Source: Bacteroidota bacterium
GTDB lineage: Bacteria; Bacteroidota; Bacteroidia; NS11-12g; UBA955
Length of the DNA: 5,538 nt
Assembly: GCA_030836345.1 (NCBI GenBank)
Contig: JAURQA010000104.1
Span: forward strand, 1 to 5,538
Direction: 5' to 3'
Position 1 is the first letter of the stretch, and each line of letters begins with the position of its first letter. Positions 1 through 5,538 of the stretch are shown here, one piece after another. Both the position numbers and the translations under genes were made by a program. The notes under the pieces were generated by a model that saw nothing but the letters and a program-made list of their open reading frames with translations, did no database searches and was not told the DNA's origin.

Positions 1-490
1 CAATATTTTTCTGACTGAGGTTAAGGGAGCAATTTCGAATGGGGTAGAGTTGTTTAATCAAATCTAAAATGACACGTAATATTCCTGCTGAAACATAGGG
101 CCCAAAATAGAGACTGCCATCTTTTACCCTATTGCGCACGGAATATACTTTGGGAAAACGTTCTTTTGATATTCGAATATAGGGGTAGGTCTTATCGTCT
201 TTGAGGTTGATATTATATTTGGGTTGAAACTCCTTGATTAAACTATTCTCTAAGAGTAAAGCATCCATTTCAGTGTCCACTACCGTAAAGTCAATCAGCG
301 CAATTTTCTTAACTAAAACAGACGTTTTTCTATTCTCCTGTTTTTGTTTGTTAAAATAAGAGGCCACCCTTTTCTTCAGGCTTTTGGCTTTACCTACATA
401 TATAATGGTGTTTTGCTTATCAAAATACTTATATACCCCAGGCAGATCAGGGATTTTACGATAGTATTCTTTTAAGGAATCAGGTATCAT
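1..490 (-). CDS. uvrC: UvrC, excinuclease ABC subunit C (N-terminal 163 codons; continues beyond the left edge)
   Basis: UvrC is the nuclease subunit of UvrABC nucleotide excision repair. It is recruited to UvrB at DNA lesions and cuts the damaged strand on both sides; the N-terminal GIY-YIG domain makes the 3' cut. Seen here: the GIY-YIG core reads PGVYKYFD (residues 17-24) then IIYVGKAKSLKKRV (29-42). Arg41 and Glu81 (in LLLENSLIKEFQPKYN) match the catalytic arginine and metal-binding glutamate of the domain. DDKTYPYI (98-105), FGPY (129-132) and YPIRNCSLNLSQKNI (149-163) are further UvrC signatures that separate it from lone GIY-YIG nucleases. The UVR and C-terminal RNase H-like/HhH parts lie outside the window. 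The ATG at 490 is the first possible start, because an in-frame TGA lies immediately before it. It overlaps the 3' end of murI by 11 bases in another frame, with no clear Shine-Dalgarno, so translation is probably coupled to murI. Confidence 0.96.
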   Translation of the reverse strand, partial: MIPDSLKEYYRKIPDLPGVYKYFDKQNTIIYVGKAKSLKKRVASYFNKQKQENRKTSVLVKKIALIDFTVVDTEMDALLLENSLIKEFQPKYNINLKDDKTYPYIRISKERFPKVYSVRNRVKDGSLYFGPYVSAGILRVILDLIKQLYPIRNCSLNLSQKNI

Positions 491-1316
491 TCAAAGCTAA
501 ATTTGCATGCCTAACAGTAGATATCGTTTTATAGAAATGTGTGGACTTTTCTTTAAACTTATTAATATCCGTTTCAGTTGTATAAAACGCAGTGTTTTTA
601 TTCTTACTTATCGATTCATCCATCTTAGGGTGTCGATGAAGATACTCTAGCAGGCTTTTTGCTACAATGTCACCTTGCGTAACAATTTGGATCTCTTTTG
701 GAACGATTTGTTTGATAATGGGTAAAAGGATGGGGTAGTGAGTACAGGCCAATAGGATGGTATCTATATCCTTGTCTTGTTTAAGTAAGGCTTCGCAATT
801 CTTTTGAATTTGTATTTTTGAAGAAGCTTCATGGTAGGTATGATTTTCTATCATTGGAACCCATAATGGACAAGACTCTTGGTACAAACTTACCTTAGGA
901 AAAAACTTTTTGACTTCAATTCCGTATGAATTTGATTCGACGGTAGCTGGAGTTCCCAACAATCCAATCTTATTTGCTTTAGAATAGTTCCCAATGATTT
1001 CTGTAGTGGGCCTTACCACTCCAAGAACGCGTTTTTCAGCTCCATGATTTTGTTTTAAATGAATCTGCTGAATGTTCCGAAGAGCTAGTGCGCTTGCAGT
1101 ATTGCAAGCCAAAATAACCATTGGGCACCCTTGCTCTAACAACCAATCAATAGCCTCTTTCGTATATTCATTCACTTGATCAAAGGATTTTTCGCCATAA
1201 GGAGCACGTGCATTATCACCCAAATACATGAAATCATACTCGGGCATCAATTCTTGAAGACTCTCCAGTATAGTGAGTCCTCCAAACCCTGAATCAAATA
1301 CTCCGATACCTTGCAT
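480..1316 (-). CDS. murI: Glutamate racemase (MurI)
   Basis: A cytoplasmic, cofactor-independent racemase that interconverts L- and D-glutamate, supplying the D-glutamate that MurD adds to the peptidoglycan stem peptide. The 278 residues match the usual family length. Motifs seen: GVFDSGFGGLTIL (residues 5-17, with the conserved Asp8-Ser9), YLGDNARAPYG (31-41), the first catalytic cysteine Cys71 in LACNTASA, and the second, Cys191, in LACTHYP. VRPTTE (101-106) replaces the VxEPG-type segment of proteobacterial enzymes, which I associate with Bacteroidota MurI. The ATG at 1316 is well supported: an in-frame TAG lies three codons upstream, and the conserved GxFDSG motif begins at residue 5. It is about 100 bases downstream of the barrel gene, with a probable promoter of its own, and overlaps uvrC by 11 bases at its 3' end. 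All key residues are present. Confidence 0.97.
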   Translation of the reverse strand: MQGIGVFDSGFGGLTILESLQELMPEYDFMYLGDNARAPYGEKSFDQVNEYTKEAIDWLLEQGCPMVILACNTASALALRNIQQIHLKQNHGAEKRVLGVVRPTTEIIGNYSKANKIGLLGTPATVESNSYGIEVKKFFPKVSLYQESCPLWVPMIENHTYHEASSKIQIQKNCEALLKQDKDIDTILLACTHYPILLPIIKQIVPKEIQIVTQGDIVAKSLLEYLHRHPKMDESISKNKNTAFYTTETDINKFKEKSTHFYKTISTVRHANLALNDT

Positions 1317-1320
1317 CTTA

Positions 1321-1328
1321 CAAAACTA
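1321..1328 (-). promoter_or_regulatory. Predicted -7 promoter element for murI (TAGTTTTG)
   Basis: On the minus strand TAGTTTTG is an exact match to the Bacteroidota -7 consensus TAnnTTTG. It ends only four bases (TAAG) before the murI ATG. A TTTTG at 1354-1358 could serve as the -33 element, but its spacing (25 bases) is rather long. If used, transcription would start at or next to the ATG, giving a leaderless or nearly leaderless mRNA. The motif is short and could occur by chance; its position in a 101-base gap ahead of murI is the main support. Confidence 0.45.
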
Positions 1329-1369
1329 AGTCGGGGCTGTTAAAAATAAATATCAAAATGAAATCTGAC

Positions 1370-1395
1370 GAGTATAATTTTGGGTAAATATACTC
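1370..1395. terminator. Hairpin between the barrel gene and murI, possible terminator
   Basis: GAGTATA (1370-1376) and TATACTC (1389-1395) form a perfect 7-bp stem. One internal mismatch then two more A-T pairs close a short loop. On the plus strand it is followed directly by six T (1396-1401), the form of an intrinsic terminator. On the minus strand, where the neighbouring genes are read, the stem is preceded by A residues and followed by GTCAGATTTC, so the U-tract is poor. It may end or attenuate hscA-barrel transcription before murI, or stop antisense transcription. The stem is AT-rich and weak. Confidence 0.35.
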
Positions 1396-1417
1396 TTTTT
1401 TGATTCGTTTTATATTG

Positions 1418-2113
1418 TTAAAATACAAATGCAGTTTCGAGATTAAGGAAGCGAATTGGCTTTCCCGTTCCCGTTTCTGGGAGCGTTCCATCAATAGCAA
1501 AATTCCGGTTCAAATCATTCAAGGTCCATTTGAGCATAACTTGAAATCCTGCAACATCAGAACGGCTTTGATAGCCAATAGCCAGAGAAATAGCCATGGG
1601 TTCTAGGGGAAGAGATTTCCAACTTTCGAGATAATTATCTCTTTCTAAAGGCAGTTTATCTGCACCCACATAAGCTCTGGATGAGAAAGTAAATGCAGGA
1701 GCTAATCCAAAAAGGATATTCTTATACCTGTCGCTGTTCGGTGAGCTCAAGGCATATGCTCCTAAAAGAGGAATTTCCGCTTGGATAAGTGATATTCGTG
1801 TTAAGGCAGATCTCCCTAGACCTTCATTGGCAAATGGATATTTGTTCAATCGAATATTAAGCTCAGTCTGAAATCCTATATTTCCTCTATCTGCTTCCCT
1901 GGCAGCATATACAAATCCGGCCATATAACCTGTACCTGGTCTTGGGTTGCTGACCTCGGTTCCAAGCCATTGATTTACAGAAATACCGAGTTTTAAGGCT
2001 AAAGGAGAGCGCTCAAAGGCTTCATTCATTTCCTCGGGTGTATTGCTCATGGTTTGAGAGAACAATCCCTGTGAAATAAAAGCGAGTATTAAGGGGTATA
2101 TAAAACGAGTCAT
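1418..2113 (-). CDS. Predicted outer-membrane beta-barrel protein, PorT-like
   Basis: This 231-residue protein has a Sec signal peptide (residues 1 to about 20: MTRF then a hydrophobic run ending GLFSQ). The mature part looks like a small outer-membrane beta-barrel. Alternating aromatic and small residues form likely strands, such as GTGYMAGFVYAA (60-71), NIGFQTELNIRLNKYPF (78-94), ILFGLAPAFTFSSRAYVG (133-150) and AGFQVMLKWTLN (188-199). The chain ends on a strand finishing in phenylalanine (FLNLETAFVF), typical of barrels inserted by BamA. SLIQAEIPLLGAYAL (108-122) resembles the LEIPLLLKY strand of Bacteroidota PorT-type barrels. No enzymatic motif is visible and the function is unknown. The ATG overlaps the hscA stop as ATGA, with a weak AAAGG sequence upstream, so it is probably co-transcribed and translationally coupled. 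The family is inferred from strand pattern, not from a search. Confidence 0.7.
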   Translation of the reverse strand: MTRFIYPLILAFISQGLFSQTMSNTPEEMNEAFERSPLALKLGISVNQWLGTEVSNPRPGTGYMAGFVYAAREADRGNIGFQTELNIRLNKYPFANEGLGRSALTRISLIQAEIPLLGAYALSSPNSDRYKNILFGLAPAFTFSSRAYVGADKLPLERDNYLESWKSLPLEPMAISLAIGYQSRSDVAGFQVMLKWTLNDLNRNFAIDGTLPETGTGKPIRFLNLETAFVF

Positions 2114-3969
2114 TCTATTTTTTTTCCTTTCAATGAAGCGGAAACAGCTCTATTCATTGCTCTTTCTGCAAATGGCTTGGTAAACTCATTTAACGTTTCA
2201 ATATGCTGAGTTATTGTATGCCTATCTTTGTTTTTAATGGTTTCCTTTAATTGATTAACGTAGCCAATGGTTTTTTCTAATTCCTCCGTATTTACAACCT
2301 CGCCATGTTTTGACAAAAACTGTTCCGTGAGGTATATCATTTGTTCTGCTTCTGTTTGAACTTCCACCAAGAGTCTCTGATCCATGTCTGGTTTGGCATT
2401 TTGAAGGCTCTCCAATAACATATCTTCCACTTGTTTATCCGTTAGTCCATACTGAGGCTTAACCTCTATATCTTGTGACACATTACTCCTAAGTTCTGTT
2501 GCTTTAACTTGTAAAATTCCATCGGCATCAAGAACAAACTTAACTTCAATTTTAGCTAATCCGGCGGGCATGGCTGGTATTCCTGAGAGGGTAAATTCAG
2601 CTAGTTTTCGGTTTTGTCCAACCAATTCTCGCTCACCTTGATAGACCTTAATTTTAATATTTACTTGACCATCTTTTGAGGTCGTATATTCACGGGCTGC
2701 TCCAGATGGAATTTTGGTATTCCTGGGTATAATTACATCCATCAAGCCTCCCAATGTTTCGATCCCAAGGCTCAAGGGAGTCACATCCAACAATAAAGTA
2801 TCCGATCGATTTCCAGCAAGAATATCAGCTTCAATGGCTGCTCCAAGAGCAACAATTTCATCTGGATTGATGGTGTTGTTTATCTTATGCTCAGGAAAAA
2901 CCTTACATAACTCATTTTGAACAACTAAACTCTTGGTACTCCCTCCAACCAAAACCACATGATCAATTGCTTCAGGTGTTTTGCCTGAATCTTGGAGTGC
3001 TTTTTTAAGGCTTATCATTGTTTTGTCAATGCTTGGCTTGGCAAGCTTTGAGTAGGTTTTAAAGTCTAAATCTAAATGAATAGGACCCTGATCTAAGCTT
3101 AGAATGGTTTTAAATTGTTGCGATTTACTTAATGCTATCTTGGCATCTTCCGCTGCAAACCTCAATCGTTGGTTATCTGTCTCTTTGCTAAGGGATAAAG
3201 AATAGATTTGTTTCCAATAGTCTTGAATTGCATAACTAATGTCATCTCCTCCAAGAAAGGTGTCTCCGTGAGTACTAAGTACCTCAAAAACGCCTCCTTC
3301 TATGGATAAAATACTTACATCAAAGGTTCCACCCCCAAAATCATAAACTAAGACGGTCTTTAATTCTTTAAAGTTTTCACCCAGACCATATGCCAAGCTG
3401 GCTGCTGTAGGCTCATTTATGATTCGCAATACTTCTAGTCCTGCCAATTTTCCAGCGTCTCGCGTGGCTTGTCGTTGGCTATCATTAAAATAGGCTGGAA
3501 CGGTAATGACTGCTTTGTTTATGCTTTGATTTAATACACTTTCTGCCCGGGTCTTTAATTCAGAAAGAATCATAGCGCTCAGTTCTATAGGCGAATAGTA
3601 TTTCCCAGATACAGCCACTTTAACCATTTTATCTTCCTCATCATCAATAATGCGATAGCTATAATCCTTCTTATGCGTATCAAGATCCTTATAGGATTTT
3701 CCCAATAAACGTTTAACAGAAAAAATGGTATTTTCTGGTTTATGTAGGAGCGCTTTTTTAGCTGTATCACCCACAATGATATCTCCATTTTCAGTAAAGT
3801 GAATGATTGAAGGAACAAGTAGATTCTTATCTGTTTGGATAATTACGGGCTCCTTTTTATCAGGGTCAATAAAGGAGATTAGGCTATGAGTGGTGCCAAG
3901 GTCAATTCCTACGATGGTATCATTCTTTTTAATTTTCCCTTCCTTAATATTTATGCTAATTTTTCCCAA
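2110..3969 (-). CDS. hscA: HscA-type Hsp70 chaperone, iron-sulfur cluster assembly (TTG start)
   Basis: A cytoplasmic Hsp70. HscA works with the J-protein HscB to bind the LPPVK motif of IscU and drive ATP-dependent cluster transfer. The nucleotide-binding domain spans about residues 18-393: phosphate-1 GIDLGTTHSL (21-30), NEPTAAS (185-191), phosphate-2 VYDFGGGTFDVSIL (208-221) and adenosine motif HVVLVGGST (337-345). The linker is LLLDVTPLSLGIE (392-404). The substrate domain follows, then a helical lid from about 508. HscA rather than DnaK is favoured by the 619-residue length, EVKPQYGLTDKQVEDML, the C-terminus FAERAMNRAVSASLKGKKIE, and the lack of a DnaK-type EEVK tail. The start is TTG: an in-frame TAA lies five codons upstream, and the first in-frame ATG encodes residue 115, inside the ATPase domain. 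A CAGGG lies just before the TTG. Phosphate-1 has His28 where Asn or Tyr is commoner. No isc partner genes are in the window; the barrel gene follows with an ATGA overlap. A divergent DnaK paralogue is the main alternative. Confidence 0.9.
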   Translation of the reverse strand: MGKISINIKEGKIKKNDTIVGIDLGTTHSLISFIDPDKKEPVIIQTDKNLLVPSIIHFTENGDIIVGDTAKKALLHKPENTIFSVKRLLGKSYKDLDTHKKDYSYRIIDDEEDKMVKVAVSGKYYSPIELSAMILSELKTRAESVLNQSINKAVITVPAYFNDSQRQATRDAGKLAGLEVLRIINEPTAASLAYGLGENFKELKTVLVYDFGGGTFDVSILSIEGGVFEVLSTHGDTFLGGDDISYAIQDYWKQIYSLSLSKETDNQRLRFAAEDAKIALSKSQQFKTILSLDQGPIHLDLDFKTYSKLAKPSIDKTMISLKKALQDSGKTPEAIDHVVLVGGSTKSLVVQNELCKVFPEHKINNTINPDEIVALGAAIEADILAGNRSDTLLLDVTPLSLGIETLGGLMDVIIPRNTKIPSGAAREYTTSKDGQVNIKIKVYQGERELVGQNRKLAEFTLSGIPAMPAGLAKIEVKFVLDADGILQVKATELRSNVSQDIEVKPQYGLTDKQVEDMLLESLQNAKPDMDQRLLVEVQTEAEQMIYLTEQFLSKHGEVVNTEELEKTIGYVNQLKETIKNKDRHTITQHIETLNEFTKPFAERAMNRAVSASLKGKKIE

Positions 3970-3976
3970 TGCCCTG

Positions 3977-3984
3977 CAAAATTA
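3977..3984 (-). promoter_or_regulatory. Predicted -7 promoter element for hscA (TAATTTTG)
   Basis: On the minus strand TAATTTTG matches the Bacteroidota TAnnTTTG element exactly and ends seven bases (CAGGGCA) before the hscA TTG start. No good TTTG is seen at the usual -33 distance. Its upstream bases (TAA) overlap one arm of the perfect inverted repeat at 3982-4020, so a protein bound to that repeat could control access of RNA polymerase. Transcription from here would leave only a few untranslated bases. Confidence 0.4.
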
Positions 3985-4020
3985 CAACAAAGCAACGGCT
4001 GCATCATCACTTTGTTGTAA
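3982..4020. repeat. Perfect 11-bp inverted repeat in the hscA/hydrolase divergent region, candidate operator
   Basis: TTACAACAAAG (3982-3992) and its exact reverse complement CTTTGTTGTAA (4010-4020) are separated by 17 bases, which places the arm centres 28 bases apart, or nearly three helical turns. The spacer is GC-richer than the arms. No T-tract follows on either strand, so it does not look like an intrinsic terminator. It lies directly upstream of hscA and overlaps its predicted -7 element, as expected of a dimeric regulator's operator. A structured RNA or chance is also possible. The repeat itself is certain; its role is inferred. Confidence 0.55.
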
Positions 4021-4136
4021 GCAGTTCTTAAATAGGTGGAGGGAGTTAATCATTGCAATCATAGGAGATTTTATATCATCCGTCGTACATGAAATGGATA
4101 GTTTGTATAATTGTAAAACTGTGAATAAGTGAATGC

Positions 4137-4165
4137 TTTGGTAGCGCATTTGTGCTTTTACTTTG
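4137..4165 (+). promoter_or_regulatory. Possible promoter for the serine hydrolase gene (TTTG-N17-TTACTTTG)
   Basis: TTTG at 4137-4140 and TTACTTTG at 4158-4165 are 17 bases apart and resemble the Bacteroidota -33/-7 pair, with one mismatch (T for A) in the TAnnTTTG element. The -7-like element ends four bases before the ATG at 4170, the same offset as at murI, so a leaderless mRNA is predicted. TATAATTG at 4106-4113 is another candidate -7/-10 element and would give an untranslated leader of roughly 50 bases. The rest of the 200-base gap between 3970 and 4169 shows no gene. Confidence 0.3.
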
Positions 4166-4169
4166 TGTT

Positions 4170-5315
4170 ATGCGTTTGTTCTTGTTTTTGTACGTTCTAA
4201 TTGCCTATACATTTGTGTTTGCAGATAGTACCTTTATTTCAAAACCAGCGGTACAAGTCATTGTAAAAAGCCCTTATAAAGAGAGAGAATTTGAAGTGTT
4301 TTCGCCCAAAGAAAATGCCCGGATTATTGATTTTTTTGAAACCCAATATAAAAAAAAGATTTTTAGTGGCACCTATTTATTCCATAAAAACGATAGCATG
4401 ATTCGTGGCCATTTAGGCTATGCTAACTTTAGTAAGAAAGACCCTTTCATCGATGATGATTTATTTCAGCTAGCCAGTGTTTCAAAAACATTTACAGGGA
4501 CTGCAGCGATGATTTTGGTTCAGGAAGGGAAATTGGCTTTGGAAGATAGCGTGCATTGGTATATCCCTGAGCTAAAGCGAGAAAATCTTACCATTAAGGA
4601 TCTCTTATCCCATACGAGCGGTTTGCCAGATTATTTCTATTTCAAGCAAAAGTATTGGCCTTATGCATTCCGACGAATGCATAATAAAGATGTCATCAGC
4701 CAATTAAATAAACAGCCTTACAAGTCTTTTAATAAGCCTGGCAAATATTACCATTATAGCAATACGAATTATTCATTATTGGCTTATATCATTAGTAGAA
4801 TTACTGGAATGGATTTTAGACAGTTTGTGAAAAAACGAATCATGGAACCCGCCGGTATGGTTTACTCTCATATTTGTGATTTTGATAGTGTTCCTTTAAA
4901 GAGATATAGTGTACAAGGCTACGAAAGATGGCGTATTTACGAGGATTTACCCTTAAATGGTACTACAGGTGATAAGGGTATTTACAGCAACACTTATGAA
5001 ATGTACCTCTACGATCAGGCATTGAGATCATCTGATATTGTACATGGAAGTTCAAAAAATCAAATGTGGTCACCCATTGCTCTCGCTAGTTCAAAAAGAG
5101 GGATGTACTATGGCCTTGGTTGGAGAGTGATATGGCACAATGGCCATAAGTGGGTGTATCATAATGGTTGGTGGAAAGGGTTCAGAACGTATTTCTGGAG
5201 ATGCGTAGATGAAAACATGTGTTTTGTTGTACTAACCAATAATGTCCAAGGTCCCTTTCTTAAAACAGCTGAAATGTTGAATTTAATTGACCCGGTTTAT
5301 TTTGATACGAAGTAA
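4170..5315 (+). CDS. Exported beta-lactamase-family serine hydrolase (PF00144-type, class C fold)
   Basis: A predicted secreted serine hydrolase of the penicillin-binding/class C beta-lactamase superfamily, which includes D-aminopeptidases, DD-peptidases, esterases and true beta-lactamases. With the ATG at 4170 it has 381 residues and a signal peptide (MRLFLFLYVLIAYTFVFA, cut near residue 18). Catalytic motifs seen in this numbering: SVSK (Ser103 nucleophile, Lys106 base), YSN (Tyr196-Asn198) and HNG (331-333), which replaces the KTG of classical beta-lactamases and is usual in this family. LTIKDLLSHTSGLPDY (140-155) and GDKGIYS (267-273) are further signatures. A GTG at 4152 would add six residues, but the ATG gives a cleaner signal peptide and a promoter-like motif lies between them. 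It is divergent from hscA and probably has its own promoter. The substrate cannot be told; the HNG motif and lack of resistance genes nearby make an antibiotic-resistance role unlikely. The region around HNGWWKG is unusually rich in tryptophan. Confidence 0.9.
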   Translation: MRLFLFLYVLIAYTFVFADSTFISKPAVQVIVKSPYKEREFEVFSPKENARIIDFFETQYKKKIFSGTYLFHKNDSMIRGHLGYANFSKKDPFIDDDLFQLASVSKTFTGTAAMILVQEGKLALEDSVHWYIPELKRENLTIKDLLSHTSGLPDYFYFKQKYWPYAFRRMHNKDVISQLNKQPYKSFNKPGKYYHYSNTNYSLLAYIISRITGMDFRQFVKKRIMEPAGMVYSHICDFDSVPLKRYSVQGYERWRIYEDLPLNGTTGDKGIYSNTYEMYLYDQALRSSDIVHGSSKNQMWSPIALASSKRGMYYGLGWRVIWHNGHKWVYHNGWWKGFRTYFWRCVDENMCFVVLTNNVQGPFLKTAEMLNLIDPVYFDTK

Positions 5316-5328
5316 ACTATTTAGCTAA

Positions 5329-5363
5329 TTTGTCGTCTTTTAGAAAGAATGGTACTTGATTTG
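5329..5363 (+). promoter_or_regulatory. Weak promoter candidate upstream of the last gene
   Basis: TTTG at 5329-5332 and TTGATTTG at 5356-5363 are separated by 23 bases and loosely fit the Bacteroidota -33/-7 pattern, with one mismatch in TAnnTTTG. A start soon after would leave about ten untranslated bases before the ATG at 5379. The 63-base gap after the hydrolase stop shows no terminator hairpin, so read-through from the hydrolase gene is equally possible. Confidence 0.2.
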
Positions 5364-5378
5364 CATTTAAATAAATAC

Positions 5379-5538
5379 ATGAAATTTCTTTCATTTTTTA
5401 CCGCCTTCTTTTTGTTATCATCAGTTTCAGCTCAAAAAACAATAACCGTTATTAATAAGCTGTCTACAACAAAGTCATTTACATATCGAGTAATTAAGCA
5501 GGAATACATAACCAATGAGAATAACTTTTTCTTAGATG
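5379..5538 (+). CDS. Predicted secreted protein, N-terminus only (continues beyond the right edge)
   Basis: The reading frame is open from the ATG at 5379 to the window edge (53 codons plus one base). It begins with a clear Sec signal peptide: MKFLSFFTAFFLLSSVSA, with probable cleavage before QKTI (AxA-like SVSA-Q, common in Bacteroidota secreted proteins). The mature start, KTITVINKLSTTKSF, looks like the first beta-strands of a secreted domain, but no family can be recognised from this much. An in-frame ATG ten codons upstream (5349) is possible but would bury the signal peptide behind a charged extension. It has the same orientation as the hydrolase gene, 63 bases downstream, and could share its transcript. 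Function unknown. Confidence 0.75.
   Translation, partial: MKFLSFFTAFFLLSSVSAQKTITVINKLSTTKSFTYRVIKQEYITNENNFFLD

Noticed and set aside
1318..1500. A 60-codon minus-strand frame between the barrel gene and murI
   Set aside because: It overlaps the barrel gene's 3' end in another frame, crosses the hairpin and the AT-rich gap, and has low-complexity translation; no sign of a real gene.
1400..1606. A 68-codon plus-strand frame over the 3' end of the barrel gene
   Set aside because: It is the complement of a frame with a coherent signal peptide and barrel pattern; its own translation has no recognisable features.
2714..2920. A 68-codon plus-strand frame inside hscA
   Set aside because: It is antisense to the conserved linker and substrate-domain region and has no features of its own.
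3585..3818. A 77-codon minus-strand frame inside hscA
   Set aside because: It is an alternate frame of the well-conserved ATPase domain, rich in Ile, Lys and Arg as expected of out-of-frame AT-rich sequence.
3982..4020. The inverted repeat as insertion-sequence ends or an intrinsic terminator
   Set aside because: The 17-base interior is far too short for a mobile element, no target duplication is visible, and no T-tract follows the stem on either strand.
3890..4132. An 80-codon plus-strand reading frame crossing the hscA start and the inverted repeat
   Set aside because: Most of it is antisense to the conserved hscA N-terminus, it has no recognisable domain, and no promoter or start context supports it.
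4152..4169. GTG at 4152 as the start of the serine hydrolase
   Set aside because: It would add only MLLLCV before an already complete signal peptide, and a promoter-like TTACTTTG lies between it and the ATG at 4170.
4170..5315. The hydrolase as an antibiotic-resistance beta-lactamase
   Set aside because: The third motif is HNG rather than KTG and the sequence matches the broad PF00144 hydrolase group; nothing nearby (no AmpR-type regulator or mobile element) supports resistance.

Overview
The window looks like ordinary chromosomal DNA from a member of the Bacteroidota. The base composition is AT-rich by eye. Start codons mostly lack strong Shine-Dalgarno sequences. Motifs resembling the Bacteroidota -7 element (TAnnTTTG) sit just ahead of the transcription units. 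The protein types also fit: a PorT-like outer-membrane barrel, an exported beta-lactamase-fold serine hydrolase, and a MurI carrying VRPTTE after its central strand. I cannot assign an order or genus.

Layout: the left three quarters is transcribed on the minus strand. Reading in that direction, the first pair is a specialised Hsp70 of the HscA type (2110-3969) and a small predicted outer-membrane beta-barrel protein (1418-2113), joined by a 4-base ATGA overlap. A gap of about 100 bases follows, holding a hairpin and a probable promoter. Next come glutamate racemase murI (480-1316) and uvrC, joined by an 11-base overlap; uvrC runs off the left edge after 163 codons. On the right, a 200-base divergent intergenic region separates hscA from a plus-strand secreted serine hydrolase (4170-5315). 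The 5' end of another predicted secreted protein (5379 onward) runs off the right edge.

How the genes work together: MurI makes D-glutamate for peptidoglycan and UvrC is the dual-incision nuclease subunit of nucleotide excision repair. Their link is co-transcription, not a shared pathway. HscA is expected to help transfer iron-sulfur clusters from the IscU scaffold, but no isc, hscB or fdx gene is visible here. The barrel gene looks translationally coupled to hscA with no obvious mechanistic reason. The hydrolase probably acts in the periplasm or at the cell surface on an unknown substrate.

No CRISPR array, RNA gene, transposon or phage gene was recognised, and I see no clear undescribed multi-gene system. 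The points most worth a second look are the obligate non-AUG start of hscA, a perfect 11-bp inverted repeat overlapping its probable promoter, and promoter-like motifs so close to several start codons that leaderless or nearly leaderless mRNAs are predicted.
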